Shown piece by piece: positions 1 to 8,661 of a DNA stretch of 64,000 bases. Origin of the DNA: JAJNBA01 sp963842295 (GTDB taxonomy: Bacteria > Actinomycetota > UBA4738 > HRBIN12); assembly GCA_963842295.1 (NCBI GenBank), contig CAWJFY010000008.1, forward strand, positions 39,726-103,725. The letters run 5' to 3'. Position 1 is the first letter of the stretch; each line of letters begins with the position of its first letter. The notes under the pieces were generated by a model that was not told the origin of the DNA, searched no databases, and worked only from the letters and a program-made list of their open reading frames with translations. Both the position numbers and the translations under genes were made by a program.

Positions 1-675
1 CGCGCGCCAGGGGTTCGTATTGGGCCCGCCGCAGACGGTCGTCGTCGCGAGGTACTCGCCTCCGCCGCGGACCATCACGTCGGTGAGGACCGCGAGAAGC
101 TCACGCTCGCTGATCCCCGCCGCGATCTCTCCCTCGAACGCCGCCAGCATGTCCATCACCATCGCGGCGTTCACGTCGAGCAACGACAGCTCTTGAGTGG
201 TCTTGACGCGGCGCGCCTCCTGGGTGGCCGGAGCCGAGCCTCGGATCGTCACGCCTCGGCCCTGCAGCGCGAGATACGCGGGCGCGCCCAGCCGGTCGAC
301 CGCGACGACCTCTCCCGTGGCGCCGAGCTCTCGGATGGCGGCAAGGGTCTCATCGGCCCATCCGTCGGCTTCGGCCTGGGGATCGTCGAGGAACTCCCAC
401 GCGCGCATCGGACGTACATCCGGTGCACGCAGGGAAGAGCGATGCATCGAGTTCGCGTGTTCGAACAGGATGGGCGTCCCCTCCTGCGGCACGACGGCGC
501 AGCGAACGAAGGTGCTCATCGAGTAGACGGGCATCGCGGTCGCACCCGTCGCGTATCGCACGTTCGGCTCGTTGAAGAGCACACAGACCTCGATGCCGTG
601 CGCGCGCATCGCCCTCTGCAGCCTCGCCAGCCGCTCGAGGCGGAGCGCTTCGACGTCGTACCGGACATCCGTCAC
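1..675 (-). CDS. M24-family Xaa-Pro aminopeptidase/creatinase-like, partial
   Basis: Only the N-terminal 225 codons are present; the gene runs off the left edge. Residues 1-130 look like the creatinase/prolidase N-terminal domain (an early segment reads LFNEPNVRYATG, then a stretch ending EHANSMH), followed by the typical linker EARRVKTTQE and the start of the metal-dependent pita-bread domain. Members of this family are cytoplasmic metallopeptidases that cut Xaa-Pro bonds, or hydrolyse small amidino compounds. The GTG start overlaps the stop of the hydantoinase B remnant upstream (GTGA), so the two were probably co-transcribed. The metal ligands lie outside the window, so the substrate cannot be judged. 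Confidence 0.8.
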   Translation of the reverse strand, partial: MTDVRYDVEALRLERLARLQRAMRAHGIEVCVLFNEPNVRYATGATAMPVYSMSTFVRCAVVPQEGTPILFEHANSMHRSSLRAPDVRPMRAWEFLDDPQAEADGWADETLAAIRELGATGEVVAVDRLGAPAYLALQGRGVTIRGSAPATQEARRVKTTQELSLLDVNAAMVMDMLAAFEGEIAAGISERELLAVLTDVMVRGGGEYLATTTVCGGPNTNPWRA

Positions 676-1175
676 GCCCGACCGAACCCGCCTCCGCCGC
701 CCGACCGGGCGCTGAGCAGATCCCCGACCGCGAGCGGCCCGTAGGCGGTGACACGGTCGGTCATCACGGCTTCCCGATCGGTCCCTGGGTTCACTACGAG
801 AACGCCGGGATCGCCGTCCTCGCCTCCGTCGAGGCCTTTCGCCAACGGGTCCTGCGTGTTCTCCACCGTGTACTGCATGTGTACGCCGGGCTCGAGGATC
901 CGGAAGTCGCGGGCCACGCCGGGCCCGCCGCGCCGGCGACCGCGACCTCCGAACTCGGGCAGCAGCTCGTGGCGCTCCACCCGCAGCGGGTACCGAGTCT
1001 CGATCACCTCGATCGGGGTGTTTCTGGTGTCGCCGTCTCCGACGAAGATCAGCGCGGGGCCATCGTGATCCATCCGGGCACCGGCCCCGCCTGGGTGAAC
1101 GTCGGTGAACACGAACGGCTCGCCGTGGCGAGCATCGACCCGGTAGAGATCGACGCCGAAGACCTTCGAGCCCAC
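672..1175 (-). pseudogene. hyuB: Hydantoinase B/oxoprolinase subunit, C-terminal fragment
   Basis: The 167 residues match only the C-terminal third of HyuB-type ATP-dependent hydantoinase/5-oxoprolinase subunits, including the TRNTPIEVIETRYPLRVERHEL block and the GGRGRRRGGPG glycine stretch. Family members are about 500-600 residues. Upstream the frame is open only to about position 1235, where it meets a TGA and the unrelated DUF1996 gene. No hyuB N-terminus or hyuA is present. The fragment has a possible GTG start but no catalytic N-terminal part, so I read it as a truncated gene. A short functional variant is less likely. It overlaps the M24 peptidase start. Confidence 0.7.
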
Positions 1176-1232
1176 ATCCCCTCCGTCGGACGGTCGGCCA
1201 TCATCGCATGGCCTTCGCCGCCAGAGAGCAGG

Positions 1233-2045
1233 TCAGGCGTTCAGCTTGGTCTGCACCATCTTGATGAGAGCCGTCTGGTTCCACGTGTTCCAGAAGTCCG
1301 CATGGAGCGAACAGCCATTCCCCGTGCAGGGCGCTCCCATGTCCGACGCCAGGTGGCAACCCGCCTTGATGCAATCGCTCACGTCGAAGCGGACGTTCAC
1401 CTTGACGTGCGGCAGTTTGATGGGGTGGGAAGCCGGGCAGCCCGCTTTCTCGGAGATCGGATACGCGACATGGCTCCGATGATCCGCGGAGTCCCTGATG
1501 ACCTTCCCGGCGGCGTTCAGCTTGCCGCAGTTCGGGAAGATCACGGTGGCCCTCACGAACGTATGACCCGCGGATTGTCCCGAACAATCGATCAGCGCCG
1601 TGGTCTTCAGCGCGGTCCCGTCGCAGTTGAAACCCCACACTCCCGCCCGAGGAGCTCCCGCGATCATCCGGAAATCGGGTGGGAACGGTGTGACCGCACG
1701 AGACTCTTGCGGCCGATCACGGTAGTACACGGTCATCCGGCGCGCGGGGATCCGTTGGTGGGCTGAGTTGTAGAGCGCAGGCACCCAGTAGCCCGCCGCA
1801 TCGCCGTCGAGAGGGCAGGTGGTCGGCTTGCCGATCATCGACGGATAGGTCGAGGACGCGTTCGTGCTGGTGTTCCCGAAGAACTCGTGCATGTGAGCGG
1901 CGCCGGCCTGCCCGGGGAACACGATCGGGTCATTCGGCGCAGCATGGGAGGCGTCGCATTCGATCTTGACCGATGCAGCCCGGACGGGTGTCACTCCAAG
2001 GGCGATGAGCGCCACCGATGTGATGAGCAAGAGGGTTTTCCGCAC
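1233..2045 (-). CDS. Secreted DUF1996 protein
   Basis: A 270-residue protein beginning with a clear Sec signal peptide (residues 1-23, ending VRA-A). The mature part has the DUF1996 pattern: an early HMHEFFGN motif, a YWVPALY block, and paired cysteines such as C-x5-C near the end. DUF1996 proteins are secreted and found in actinobacteria and fungi; their biochemical role is not established. The GTG start is preceded by an AAGGAGAG ribosome site. It sits directly against the truncated hyuB on the same strand and may be the outcome of the rearrangement that removed the hyuB N-terminus. Confidence 0.8.
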   Translation of the reverse strand: MRKTLLLITSVALIALGVTPVRAASVKIECDASHAAPNDPIVFPGQAGAAHMHEFFGNTSTNASSTYPSMIGKPTTCPLDGDAAGYWVPALYNSAHQRIPARRMTVYYRDRPQESRAVTPFPPDFRMIAGAPRAGVWGFNCDGTALKTTALIDCSGQSAGHTFVRATVIFPNCGKLNAAGKVIRDSADHRSHVAYPISEKAGCPASHPIKLPHVKVNVRFDVSDCIKAGCHLASDMGAPCTGNGCSLHADFWNTWNQTALIKMVQTKLNA

Positions 2046-2173
2046 GTCTCTCCTTTCGGCACTCCACGGGGGCGGCCTTGAGTGACGTAGGTCAGCCAGA
2101 TGTGCTTCGTAGCAACGGGCTGTACGGGCGCGAACGTTCGGATCTCGGGCGAACTCTCGATCGAGTACCTGGA

Positions 2174-3361
2174 TCAGGCGGTCGCGGGGACCGTTCGTTC
2201 GCTGGTGATGGCCAGCCCCGTGTCCGGCTCGAAGAAATGGAAGCGGCTGGGATCCACCGCAAGCCGCACGCGTCCTCCAGGCTGGGCGCTGGTCCGGGCG
2301 TCGACCCTGGCGCAGAACTGCGCCCGCTCCGTGATCAGCGGAAGGATGTCATCGGCCCCTTCATCACTGGCCGCGGCGAGTGCTTCCTCGCTCGTGACGG
2401 GAGGAGCATCGACCGTGAACAGCACGTTCACCTCGGAACCGAGCTCCTCGGTGATGTCAACCTCGACGTCGAGCACCGACGTTCCGCTCGTCCCCCACAC
2501 ATCCGCATCCTCCAGATCCGAAGGCCGGATGCCGACGATCACGCTCCGCCCCTCGTGACCGGAGAGGTCCGTCCGCTCCCCGAGGGGCAGCTGGAACCCC
2601 GCGAACGAGATCGCGCCCCTCTCGACGATCCCCTCGACGAGGTTCATGGGCGGCGACCCGACGAATGCCGCGACGAAGAGGTTGGCGGGTCGAGCGAACA
2701 GTCGCTGGGGCGTGTCGACCTGTTGGAGGAGACCGTCGCGCAGCACAGCCACACGATCCCCGAGGGTCATCGCCTCCACCTGGTCGTGCGTCACGTAGAC
2801 GGTCGTGGTCCGGAGCCGGTCGTGCAGGCGTGCAAGCTCGGCCCGCATCTGGACCCGGAGCTTGGCGTCCAGGTTGGAAAGCGGCTCGTCCATCAAGAAG
2901 GCGACGGGCTCGCGGATCATCGCTCGTCCCATCGCCACTCGCTGGCGCTGACCTCCCGAGAGCTGGGCAGGCTTGCGCTCGAGCAGGTGCTCGATCGCGA
3001 GCACCGTCGCCACCTCCTTCGCCCGGCGCTCGCGCTCGTCCCTCGGCACCCTGCGGAGCTTCAGACCGAACGCGATGTTCTCCTCGACCGTCATGTGCGG
3101 ATACAGGGCGTAGTTCTGGAACACCATCGCGATGTCCCGCTCTTTCGAGGAGAGATCCGTGACCTGTTTCTCGTCGATCCAGATCTCCCCCGCGGTCACG
3201 TCCTCGAGCCCCGCGAGCAGGCGCAGGATCGTGGACTTCCCGCAGCCGGAAGGTCCCACGAGGACCATGAACTCGCCGTCCTCGATCTCGAGCGAGACAT
3301 CGTCCACGGCAACGACCTCGTCGAACTCCTTGGTCACGCCCTCGAAAACGATCTTCGCCAT
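2174..3361 (-). CDS. Sugar ABC transporter ATPase (MsmK/UgpC type)
   Basis: A 395-residue CUT1-type ATPase starting MAKIVFEGVTKEF. Walker A GPSGCGKST lies near residue 40, the Q-loop FQNYALYPHM near 80, signature LSGGQ near 135, Walker B FLMDEPLSNLD near 155, and a C-terminal TOBE/regulatory region of about 150 residues follows, as in MalK, MsmK and UgpC. It would energise import by the binding protein and two permeases at 11613-14867, which lack their own ATPase. It is the last gene of a leftward operon (SIS, deacetylase, kinase, ATPase), four bases after the kinase stop. ATPases of this type often serve several importers, so sharing is possible. Confidence 0.92.
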   Translation of the reverse strand: MAKIVFEGVTKEFDEVVAVDDVSLEIEDGEFMVLVGPSGCGKSTILRLLAGLEDVTAGEIWIDEKQVTDLSSKERDIAMVFQNYALYPHMTVEENIAFGLKLRRVPRDERERRAKEVATVLAIEHLLERKPAQLSGGQRQRVAMGRAMIREPVAFLMDEPLSNLDAKLRVQMRAELARLHDRLRTTTVYVTHDQVEAMTLGDRVAVLRDGLLQQVDTPQRLFARPANLFVAAFVGSPPMNLVEGIVERGAISFAGFQLPLGERTDLSGHEGRSVIVGIRPSDLEDADVWGTSGTSVLDVEVDITEELGSEVNVLFTVDAPPVTSEEALAAASDEGADDILPLITERAQFCARVDARTSAQPGGRVRLAVDPSRFHFFEPDTGLAITSERTVPATA

Positions 3362-3365
3362 CGAT

Positions 3366-4385
3366 TCACCCCTTCTCGCGTCGCGACCGCGCGCCGAAAC
3401 GCGTCCTCGCGAGTGCCGTTCGCGCTCGGCGCTGAGCATCCGGCCGCGCGCCGATCGTGTCGAGGCCCAGCAGGGCCGCTCCCACGACCGGGGGGACTTC
3501 GAGCACGCGAACCCGAGCCTGTCGCGCCACCTCATCCAATCCCCGGCCGATCCGTCCCAGGAAGTCCTCGTCTCCCGACGAGAAGATCCCCCCGCCCAGG
3601 ACGATGTCCACGTCGAGCCGCGTCATGTGGAGGCGCCGCACGGCAACGCCCGCCATCCGAACGATCTCATCGGCCTGACGATCGACGATCGAGCGAGCGA
3701 CGGCATCACCGGCGGCCGCCGCTCGGAAGACGATCGGCGTCAGCTCGACCACACGTCGTTCGGCGATCCGATCGAAGTACATCGCCTCCGTCAGCTGCCT
3801 CGGCCGCTTGAACCCGAAATGCTGCGGCACGAGCGTCCGGAGCATCGTCGCCTCGCCTCGACCATCCTCCGCCCTGACGGAGTACCAGAGGGCGGCGCTC
3901 CCGATGTCGTGACCACCGCCCCAGTCTCCGGATAGCTCCCCGAACGCGGGGAATCGGAACGTGCGGCCGTTGGGCGCGACGGCCGAGCAATTGGTGCCGT
4001 ACCCGCATACCACGGCGACCCCCCACGTCCGTTCGGTGCCCGCTCGGAGGACCGCGAAGGTGTCGTTGCGAACCACATCGCTCTCGGTGAGGCCACGACG
4101 TTGGAACCACCGCGCGATCCTGCGGTCGTCCGCAGGCAGGTCCGCCCCCGCGACGCAGTACATCCCGAGTTCCGCCACCGGCTGGTGGTCGGGCTCGAAC
4201 CCCGCGTCACGACAGGCCGCGACCACCGCGTCGGCGATCCGTTCGAGGAACCCCTCCCTCCCGGTCCCGTCGTGATCCAGGCCACGCCGGCGGGCGGCGC
4301 CGAGGAGGTTGCCATCGCGCCGCAGCAGGACGGCATCGATCTTCGAGCCACCGGCATCGACGGCGAGGAGCGCGGGCCGTCTCAC
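3366..4385 (-). CDS. BadF/BadG-type ATPase, probable N-acetylglucosamine/sugar kinase
   Basis: A 339-residue member of the ASKHA BadF/BadG/BcrA/BcrD family. The N-terminal phosphate-1 loop reads AVDAGGSKIDAVL. Later come the adenosine and phosphate-2 motifs GYGTNCSAV, GDWGGGHDIG and VLGGGIFSS. Homologues include eukaryotic N-acetylglucosamine kinase and bacterial glucosamine kinases, so an amino sugar or an imported oligosaccharide is the likely acceptor. The GTG start overlaps the stop of the upstream deacetylase (GTGA), which indicates translational coupling. The reading frame continues upstream, but that part overlaps the deacetylase and has no protein-like character. The 2-hydroxyacyl-CoA activator function of some BadF relatives is unlikely: the protein lacks the cysteine motif. 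Confidence 0.85.
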   Translation of the reverse strand: MRRPALLAVDAGGSKIDAVLLRRDGNLLGAARRRGLDHDGTGREGFLERIADAVVAACRDAGFEPDHQPVAELGMYCVAGADLPADDRRIARWFQRRGLTESDVVRNDTFAVLRAGTERTWGVAVVCGYGTNCSAVAPNGRTFRFPAFGELSGDWGGGHDIGSAALWYSVRAEDGRGEATMLRTLVPQHFGFKRPRQLTEAMYFDRIAERRVVELTPIVFRAAAAGDAVARSIVDRQADEIVRMAGVAVRRLHMTRLDVDIVLGGGIFSSGDEDFLGRIGRGLDEVARQARVRVLEVPPVVGAALLGLDTIGARPDAQRRARTALARTRFGARSRREKG

Positions 4386-5005
4386 GGCAGGCCGTCCTCC
4401 GGTAGGTCGTCGAGTCGCACGAGATCGGATCCGCGCGCTCGCAGCCCGTCCACGATCGCCGGGAGCGCGTCCGCGGTCTTCTCCGGCCAGGCGTGGAGCA
4501 GGACCACGGCTCCGTCTCCCTGGCGCTCGACCCCGTCGATCGCGTCCCGTGCGATCGCCTCGGCGGTTCGCCACGGCTCCCAGTCCTCGAGCACCACGTG
4601 CCAGTGCACGTTCCGATAGCCGAGTTCTCGGAGCAGATCGAGGACGCGAGGGTCGTCGTGTCCATCGCCGAACGGACAACGGAACCAGGGTCTGGTCGGC
4701 GCGCCGGTGGCCTCGGAGACGGCCGCTTCCGCATCCTCCACGTCTGTGCGGATCCCTGCGTCGGACAGCAGCGTCATCCGCGCATGGTAGTGAGAGTGAT
4801 TGCCGACCAGGTGGCCGTCCTCGGCGATCCGACGCGCCCTCGCCGGCTCGGCCTGCGTCCAACGTCCCTGGAGGAAGAACGTCGCGGGCACCTGGGCCTC
4901 CTGCAGCGTCGCGAGGATGCGGTCGACCGTCGCGGGCCCGGCGCCGGGACGGTCGGGGTGCTCGGCGTCGAACGTCAGCGCGACGCGCGGTCGGGACTCA
5001 CTCAT
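4382..5005 (-). CDS. Polysaccharide deacetylase (NodB/CE4) family, cytoplasmic
   Basis: A 207-residue protein made almost only of the NodB homology domain: motif 1 TFDAEHP (the usual second Asp is Ala), motif 2 HSHYH supplying the metal-binding histidines, motif 3 RCPFGDG, and later HWHVVLEDWEPW and LLHAWP. CE4 enzymes remove N-acetyl groups from GlcNAc polymers or small N-acetyl sugars. There is no signal peptide, so it should act inside the cell on an imported substrate. That fits its position between a sugar-isomerase-like protein and an amino-sugar kinase. The Asp-to-Ala change in motif 1 affects the catalytic base position and may alter activity. Confidence 0.85.
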   Translation of the reverse strand: MSESRPRVALTFDAEHPDRPGAGPATVDRILATLQEAQVPATFFLQGRWTQAEPARARRIAEDGHLVGNHSHYHARMTLLSDAGIRTDVEDAEAAVSEATGAPTRPWFRCPFGDGHDDPRVLDLLRELGYRNVHWHVVLEDWEPWRTAEAIARDAIDGVERQGDGAVVLLHAWPEKTADALPAIVDGLRARGSDLVRLDDLPEDGLP

Positions 5006-5014
5006 CGCCTGGAT

Positions 5015-6100
5015 TCACTCACGAGTCGTCACCTTCGTGGCATGCACATAGGTGCCGGGCTCGCGGCCGTGGGCGATCGCGAGCCCGTGGGCCAGGAGCT
5101 GGGTGGGCACGATCGAGACGGCCGGCGCGATCGAACGGTCGATCGCGTCGATGCCGACGGACAGCGCGGCCGGGGATCCGGACCCCATGGAAACTCCCTC
5201 CGCGCGAGTGATCTCGAGTACGGCGGCGCCGACCTCGCGGAGCTCCCGTGCCAGAGAGCTGTCCAGCGCCTCCGTCTCCGGTTCCGTCGCGATCACGATC
5301 GCCGCCAGGTTCGGGCCGGCGAGCTCGAGAGGCCCGTGTCGGAACTGGCCGGACTCGAGCGCCTCGGCGCCCAGACCGACGGCTTCCTTCAGGGTGAGAG
5401 CGGCCATCTCGGCCGCGGCCCGTGCCGGGCCGCGGCCGAGCACCACGACGTCCTCGCGCGGCCCGAGCCAGGCCAAGACGTCGTCCGCGAGGGCCTCGTT
5501 CGCCAGGAGACGCTCGATCGAGACGGCCGCACGCTCCGCCTCTCGCGACTGCGCGTCGCATGCGGCTCCGGGTGTGGCGCCGCCCAGGACCTTTCCGATC
5601 CCCGCGAGCACGACGAGCCCCGCGCCGAACGTCGTCGTCGATGGCCCCGTCTCCTTGCCGGCCCGTGTGTCGAGCACCACATCCGCCGCCCGAGCGAGCG
5701 TGTTGTCCATCCCGTTCGTTACGGCCACGATCGAGGGCGTGTCGTCTCGGCCCCGAAGCGTCTCGACGAGATGGACGATCTCCGCGCTCTCGCCCGACTG
5801 GCTCACTGCGATCACCGGCGTCGAGGGGCCAAGGATCCCCGATCGGAAATGGAGGAGCTCCGCGGACCCGAGCATCACGGCCGTCAGACCGGCTTCGGCG
5901 AGCTCGGCGGCGAGCGGGTAGCACGAGGCGTAGGAGCCGCCCATCCCGGTGAGGATCACGGTGCCACTCGTGAGGAGCCCGCCCAGCGTCCGAAGCGCTT
6001 CCTGCTGGTCGTGGAGCCCCGCGGCGGCTCGCCGGAGCGCCTCGGGCTGCCCGGTGATCTCGGCGGAGAAAGAGTCAGGAAACTTTCCTAACGATTTCAC
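5015..6100 (-). CDS. Double SIS-domain sugar-phosphate isomerase/deaminase-like protein
   Basis: A 361-residue protein with two SIS domains, as in GlmS C-termini, AgaS and FrlB. The first has TGMGGSYASCYP and AVSQSGESAE; the second has VVLGRGPARAAAEMAALTLKEAVGLGAEALESG, with the conserved E-GQFRHGP. Such stand-alone proteins deaminate or isomerise amino-sugar phosphates. I chose the GTG at 6100 because the conserved EITGQPEALRR begins about 14 residues later and no other start lies between. The first ten codons then contain a perfect palindromic operator, and a -10 box (TACACT) ends six bases before the GTG, so the mRNA is probably leaderless. First gene of the leftward operon. Confidence 0.88.
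   Translation of the reverse strand: MKSLGKFPDSFSAEITGQPEALRRAAAGLHDQQEALRTLGGLLTSGTVILTGMGGSYASCYPLAAELAEAGLTAVMLGSAELLHFRSGILGPSTPVIAVSQSGESAEIVHLVETLRGRDDTPSIVAVTNGMDNTLARAADVVLDTRAGKETGPSTTTFGAGLVVLAGIGKVLGGATPGAACDAQSREAERAAVSIERLLANEALADDVLAWLGPREDVVVLGRGPARAAAEMAALTLKEAVGLGAEALESGQFRHGPLELAGPNLAAIVIATEPETEALDSSLARELREVGAAVLEITRAEGVSMGSGSPAALSVGIDAIDRSIAPAVSIVPTQLLAHGLAIAHGREPGTYVHATKVTTRE
6075..6091. promoter_or_regulatory. Palindromic operator, probable ROK-repressor site
   Basis: The 17 bases TCAGGAAACTTTCCTAA contain perfect arms AGGAAA and TTTCCT around one base. The same core recurs at 10262-10278, directly in front of the ROK regulator gene. Here it lies inside the first codons of the SIS gene and upstream of the GH4 start, so bound repressor could block both divergent transcripts. 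Confidence 0.75.
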
Positions 6101-6106
6101 GGCCGC

Positions 6107-6135
6107 AGTGTACGATGCCGTGCCGTGGGTGTGAA
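6107..6135 (-). promoter_or_regulatory. Promoter of the leftward SIS operon, leaderless
   Basis: On the minus strand a -35 TTCACA (6135-6130) and -10 TACACT (6112-6107) are separated by 17 bases. The -10 ends six bases before the GTG start of the SIS gene. On the plus strand an overlapping TACGAT (6111-6116) ends eight bases before the GH4 GTG at 6125, so both divergent genes may be expressed from leaderless transcripts. The assignment rests on consensus match and spacing only. Confidence 0.6.
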
Positions 6136-7396
6136 GGTGTCCGTCGCCGGTGGGGGGAGCACGTACTCGCCGGAGCTGGTCGAGGGGTTGGTGACCCGCG
6201 CCGATCGGTTGCCGGTGGACGAGCTCGTCCTGCTGGATCCCGATCCCGAACGCCTGGAGATCGTGGGAGCCCTCGCCGACAGGATGCTCCGTCGAGCCGG
6301 ATGGGCCGGCCGGCTCGTTCTCACCGCGAGCCGTGACGAGGCACTCGAGGGCGCGAACTTCGTGATCGTGCAGCTTCGGGTCGGTGGCCAGACCGCACGT
6401 CTGACCGACGAGACGATCCCCGGCAGATTCGGGTTCATCGGCCAGGAGACCACGGGCGCGGGAGGATTCGCGAAAGCACTTCGGACCGTACCCGTCGTGC
6501 TCGAGCTGGCCGAGGAGACGGCGCGGCGCGGCGCCCCCGGCGCGTGGTTCGTCGACTTCACCAACCCCACGGGACTCGTGACGCAGGCCCTCCTCGACGA
6601 CGGTCATCGGGCGATCGGTCTGTGCAACGTCGCGATCTCGCTCCAACGGCGGCTGGCGGAACGGTTCGCCGTCGAACCCGAAAGGGTCACCCTCGATCAC
6701 GTCGGGCTGAACCACCTCTCCTGGGAGCGGTCCGTCATCGTCGACGGGCAGGATCGGATGGCGGACATCCTCGAGGACCCCGCCTCCTACCCCGGTGCCG
6801 ATGAGTTCCCGCCCGAGCTCGTCCGGATGCTGGGGGCGATCCCGAGCCCGTACCTGCACTACTACTACTTCCCCTCCGAGGTCCTGGCGCATCAGCGCAC
6901 CCACCGGAGCAGGGCCGAGGAAGTGATGCAGATCGAGGCCGGCCTCCTGGAGCTGTACCGGGACCCGTCCCTCGACGAGAAGCCGAAGCTCCTCGAGGAG
7001 CGAGGTGGCGCGTTCTATTCCGAGGCCGCCGCAGCCCTCGTGGCGTCGCTGCATGCGGGCACCGGGGACGTGCAGGTCGTGAACGTCCGCAACGACGGCG
7101 CGATCCCGAACCTGCCCGACGACGACATCGTGGAGATCCCGGCGCGCATCGATCGCGACGGCGCACACCCGGAGCAGACGGCCGCTCTCACACCGGAGAT
7201 GCTGGGGATCGTCCAGCACGCGAAGGCGTACGAGCGCCTGGCGATCGAGGCCGCGACGACCGGTGACCGGACGAAGGCGCTCAAGGCCCTGCTCGCCAAC
7301 CCACTGGTCGGTGATTACGCGGGGGCCGCTCCCCTGCTCGATGCGCTGCTCGAGGTGAACCGGCCCTTCCTGCCGCGTTTCGCCGCCAGCGGATGA
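6125..7396 (+). CDS. Glycoside hydrolase family 4 (6-phospho-glycosidase type)
   Basis: A 423-residue GH4 enzyme. The N-terminal Rossmann motif VAGGGSTYSPEL binds NAD. The core has QLRVGGQTARLTDE, GFIGQETTGAGGF, the NPTGLV loop and GLCNVAI, whose Cys-Asn helps hold the divalent metal, followed by LDHVGLNHLSW. GH4 enzymes cleave glycosides by transient oxidation at C3, mostly on 6-phosphorylated disaccharides. No phosphotransferase system is visible; an ABC importer plus the BadF-type kinase could supply a phosphorylated disaccharide. GTG at 6125 is supported by the adjacent -10 box and the immediate start of the Rossmann strand. Its stop overlaps the next ATG. Confidence 0.9.
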   Translation: MGVKVSVAGGGSTYSPELVEGLVTRADRLPVDELVLLDPDPERLEIVGALADRMLRRAGWAGRLVLTASRDEALEGANFVIVQLRVGGQTARLTDETIPGRFGFIGQETTGAGGFAKALRTVPVVLELAEETARRGAPGAWFVDFTNPTGLVTQALLDDGHRAIGLCNVAISLQRRLAERFAVEPERVTLDHVGLNHLSWERSVIVDGQDRMADILEDPASYPGADEFPPELVRMLGAIPSPYLHYYYFPSEVLAHQRTHRSRAEEVMQIEAGLLELYRDPSLDEKPKLLEERGGAFYSEAAAALVASLHAGTGDVQVVNVRNDGAIPNLPDDDIVEIPARIDRDGAHPEQTAALTPEMLGIVQHAKAYERLAIEAATTGDRTKALKALLANPLVGDYAGAAPLLDALLEVNRPFLPRFAASG

Positions 7397-8661
7397 ACGC
7401 GGATCGCCCAGCGCTCGACGCGTCGCGCGATGCTCAGGTGGATCCGTCGACGAAGGGCTTCCCGACCGTCGACGGTCCGATCGCGCTCGCCGACGTCGCG
7501 ACACAAGGATGGTCGCTCGAGGATCTCCTTCCACCGGTGCTCCTGCTCAGGGAGTCGGCGCTCGCGCACAACATCGCCCTGATGGCGGACTACTGCGCGA
7601 ACCAGTGGGTCGAGCTGGCGCCGCACGGGAAGACCACGATGGCGCCGCAGCTCTGGCGCCGCCAACTCGACGCCGGCGCGTGGGGCATCAGCGCCGCGAC
7701 CGTCGCGCAGGCTCGGGTGATGCTCGCCGCCGGCGTGCGACGGGTGCTGATCGCCAACGAGGTGACGGACCCTCCCGGCGTGAGATGGGTCGCGACGCAG
7801 TTGCGCGACCCCGGCCTCGAGATCCTCTGCGCCGTGGATTCGCCGCCCGGCGTTGAGCTACTCGCCGAGGGGATGGACGGAATGCCTCGACCGCTCCCCG
7901 TCCTCGTGGAGCTCGGTCATCCGGGAGGTCGAACCGGATGCCGCACCATCGAGGATGCGATCGAGGTAGCCCGCCTCGTGACGACCAAGCCGGAGCTCGC
8001 CCTGGCGGGCGCGACCGGCTTCGAAGGGACGATCTGCGACGACCGCACGCCGGCCTGCCTCGAGGAGGTCCGTGCCTTCCTCGACCGCCTCGCGACCCTC
8101 ACGGTTCGGCTCCGGACCGATGGCTTGGTGGAGACCGAGGAAACATGGGTGAGCGCGGGAGGCAGCGCGTTCTTCGACCTCGTTGTGGAATATCTCCAGC
8201 CGTCCGATGGCATCGCCGACCGGGTGCTCCTCCGCTCCGGTCGCTACGTCGTCCACGACACGCGCCAGAACGAACGTGTGTCGCCGTTCGCACACCACGA
8301 CCCGGATCGTCGCTTCCGCTCGGCGATCGAAGCATGGGGTGCGGTGCTCTCACGCCCCGAGCCGGATCTCGCGATCATCAACTTCGGGCGGCGCGACGTT
8401 CCATTCGACCAGGACCTGCCCGCGCCCTTCACACTGCGACGCCGCTCCGGCGAACGCATCGACGTCGTCGGTGCTCTGGTCGTCGAGCGACTGAACGACC
8501 AGCACGCCTTCTGCCGAGTCGGACCGGACGTCTCGATCGAGCCCGGCGACCTCGTGGGGTGCGGCGTGTCCCATCCCTGCACCGCGTTCGACAAGTGGCG
8601 GGTGATCCCCGTCCTCGACGACGACGACCACGTGATCGACGCGGTCGCGACCTACTTCTGA
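7393..8661 (+). CDS. D-serine dehydratase/D-threonine aldolase-like PLP enzyme (fold III)
   Basis: A 422-residue enzyme with the alanine-racemase-type N-terminal barrel. The PLP lysine lies in APHGKTTMAPQ (near residue 80), VSAGGSAFFD supplies phosphate contacts, and a C-terminal GCGVSHPCTAFD holds the His-Cys pair that binds zinc or manganese in DSD1-type enzymes. Relatives are D-serine dehydratase, D-threonine aldolase and bacterial amino-acid deaminases. The ATG overlaps the GH4 stop (ATGA), so the two are coupled. Because the neighbours make and use 2-keto-3-deoxygluconate, I suspect a D-glucosaminate-type dehydratase that would release ammonia and give KDG. That is inference; the fold alone does not fix the substrate. 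Confidence 0.85.
   Translation: MNADRPALDASRDAQVDPSTKGFPTVDGPIALADVATQGWSLEDLLPPVLLLRESALAHNIALMADYCANQWVELAPHGKTTMAPQLWRRQLDAGAWGISAATVAQARVMLAAGVRRVLIANEVTDPPGVRWVATQLRDPGLEILCAVDSPPGVELLAEGMDGMPRPLPVLVELGHPGGRTGCRTIEDAIEVARLVTTKPELALAGATGFEGTICDDRTPACLEEVRAFLDRLATLTVRLRTDGLVETEETWVSAGGSAFFDLVVEYLQPSDGIADRVLLRSGRYVVHDTRQNERVSPFAHHDPDRRFRSAIEAWGAVLSRPEPDLAIINFGRRDVPFDQDLPAPFTLRRRSGERIDVVGALVVERLNDQHAFCRVGPDVSIEPGDLVGCGVSHPCTAFDKWRVIPVLDDDDHVIDAVATYF

Noticed and set aside
2131..2140. Palindrome CGAACGTTCG downstream of the ABC ATPase gene
   Set aside because: Ten-base palindromes of this kind occur by chance in GC-rich DNA, and no start lies near it.
2078..3811. 577-codon open frame on the plus strand opposite the ABC ATPase
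   Set aside because: It is the antisense shadow of the ATPase and kinase genes; Arg/Pro/Gly-rich and without any domain, a common effect of high GC.
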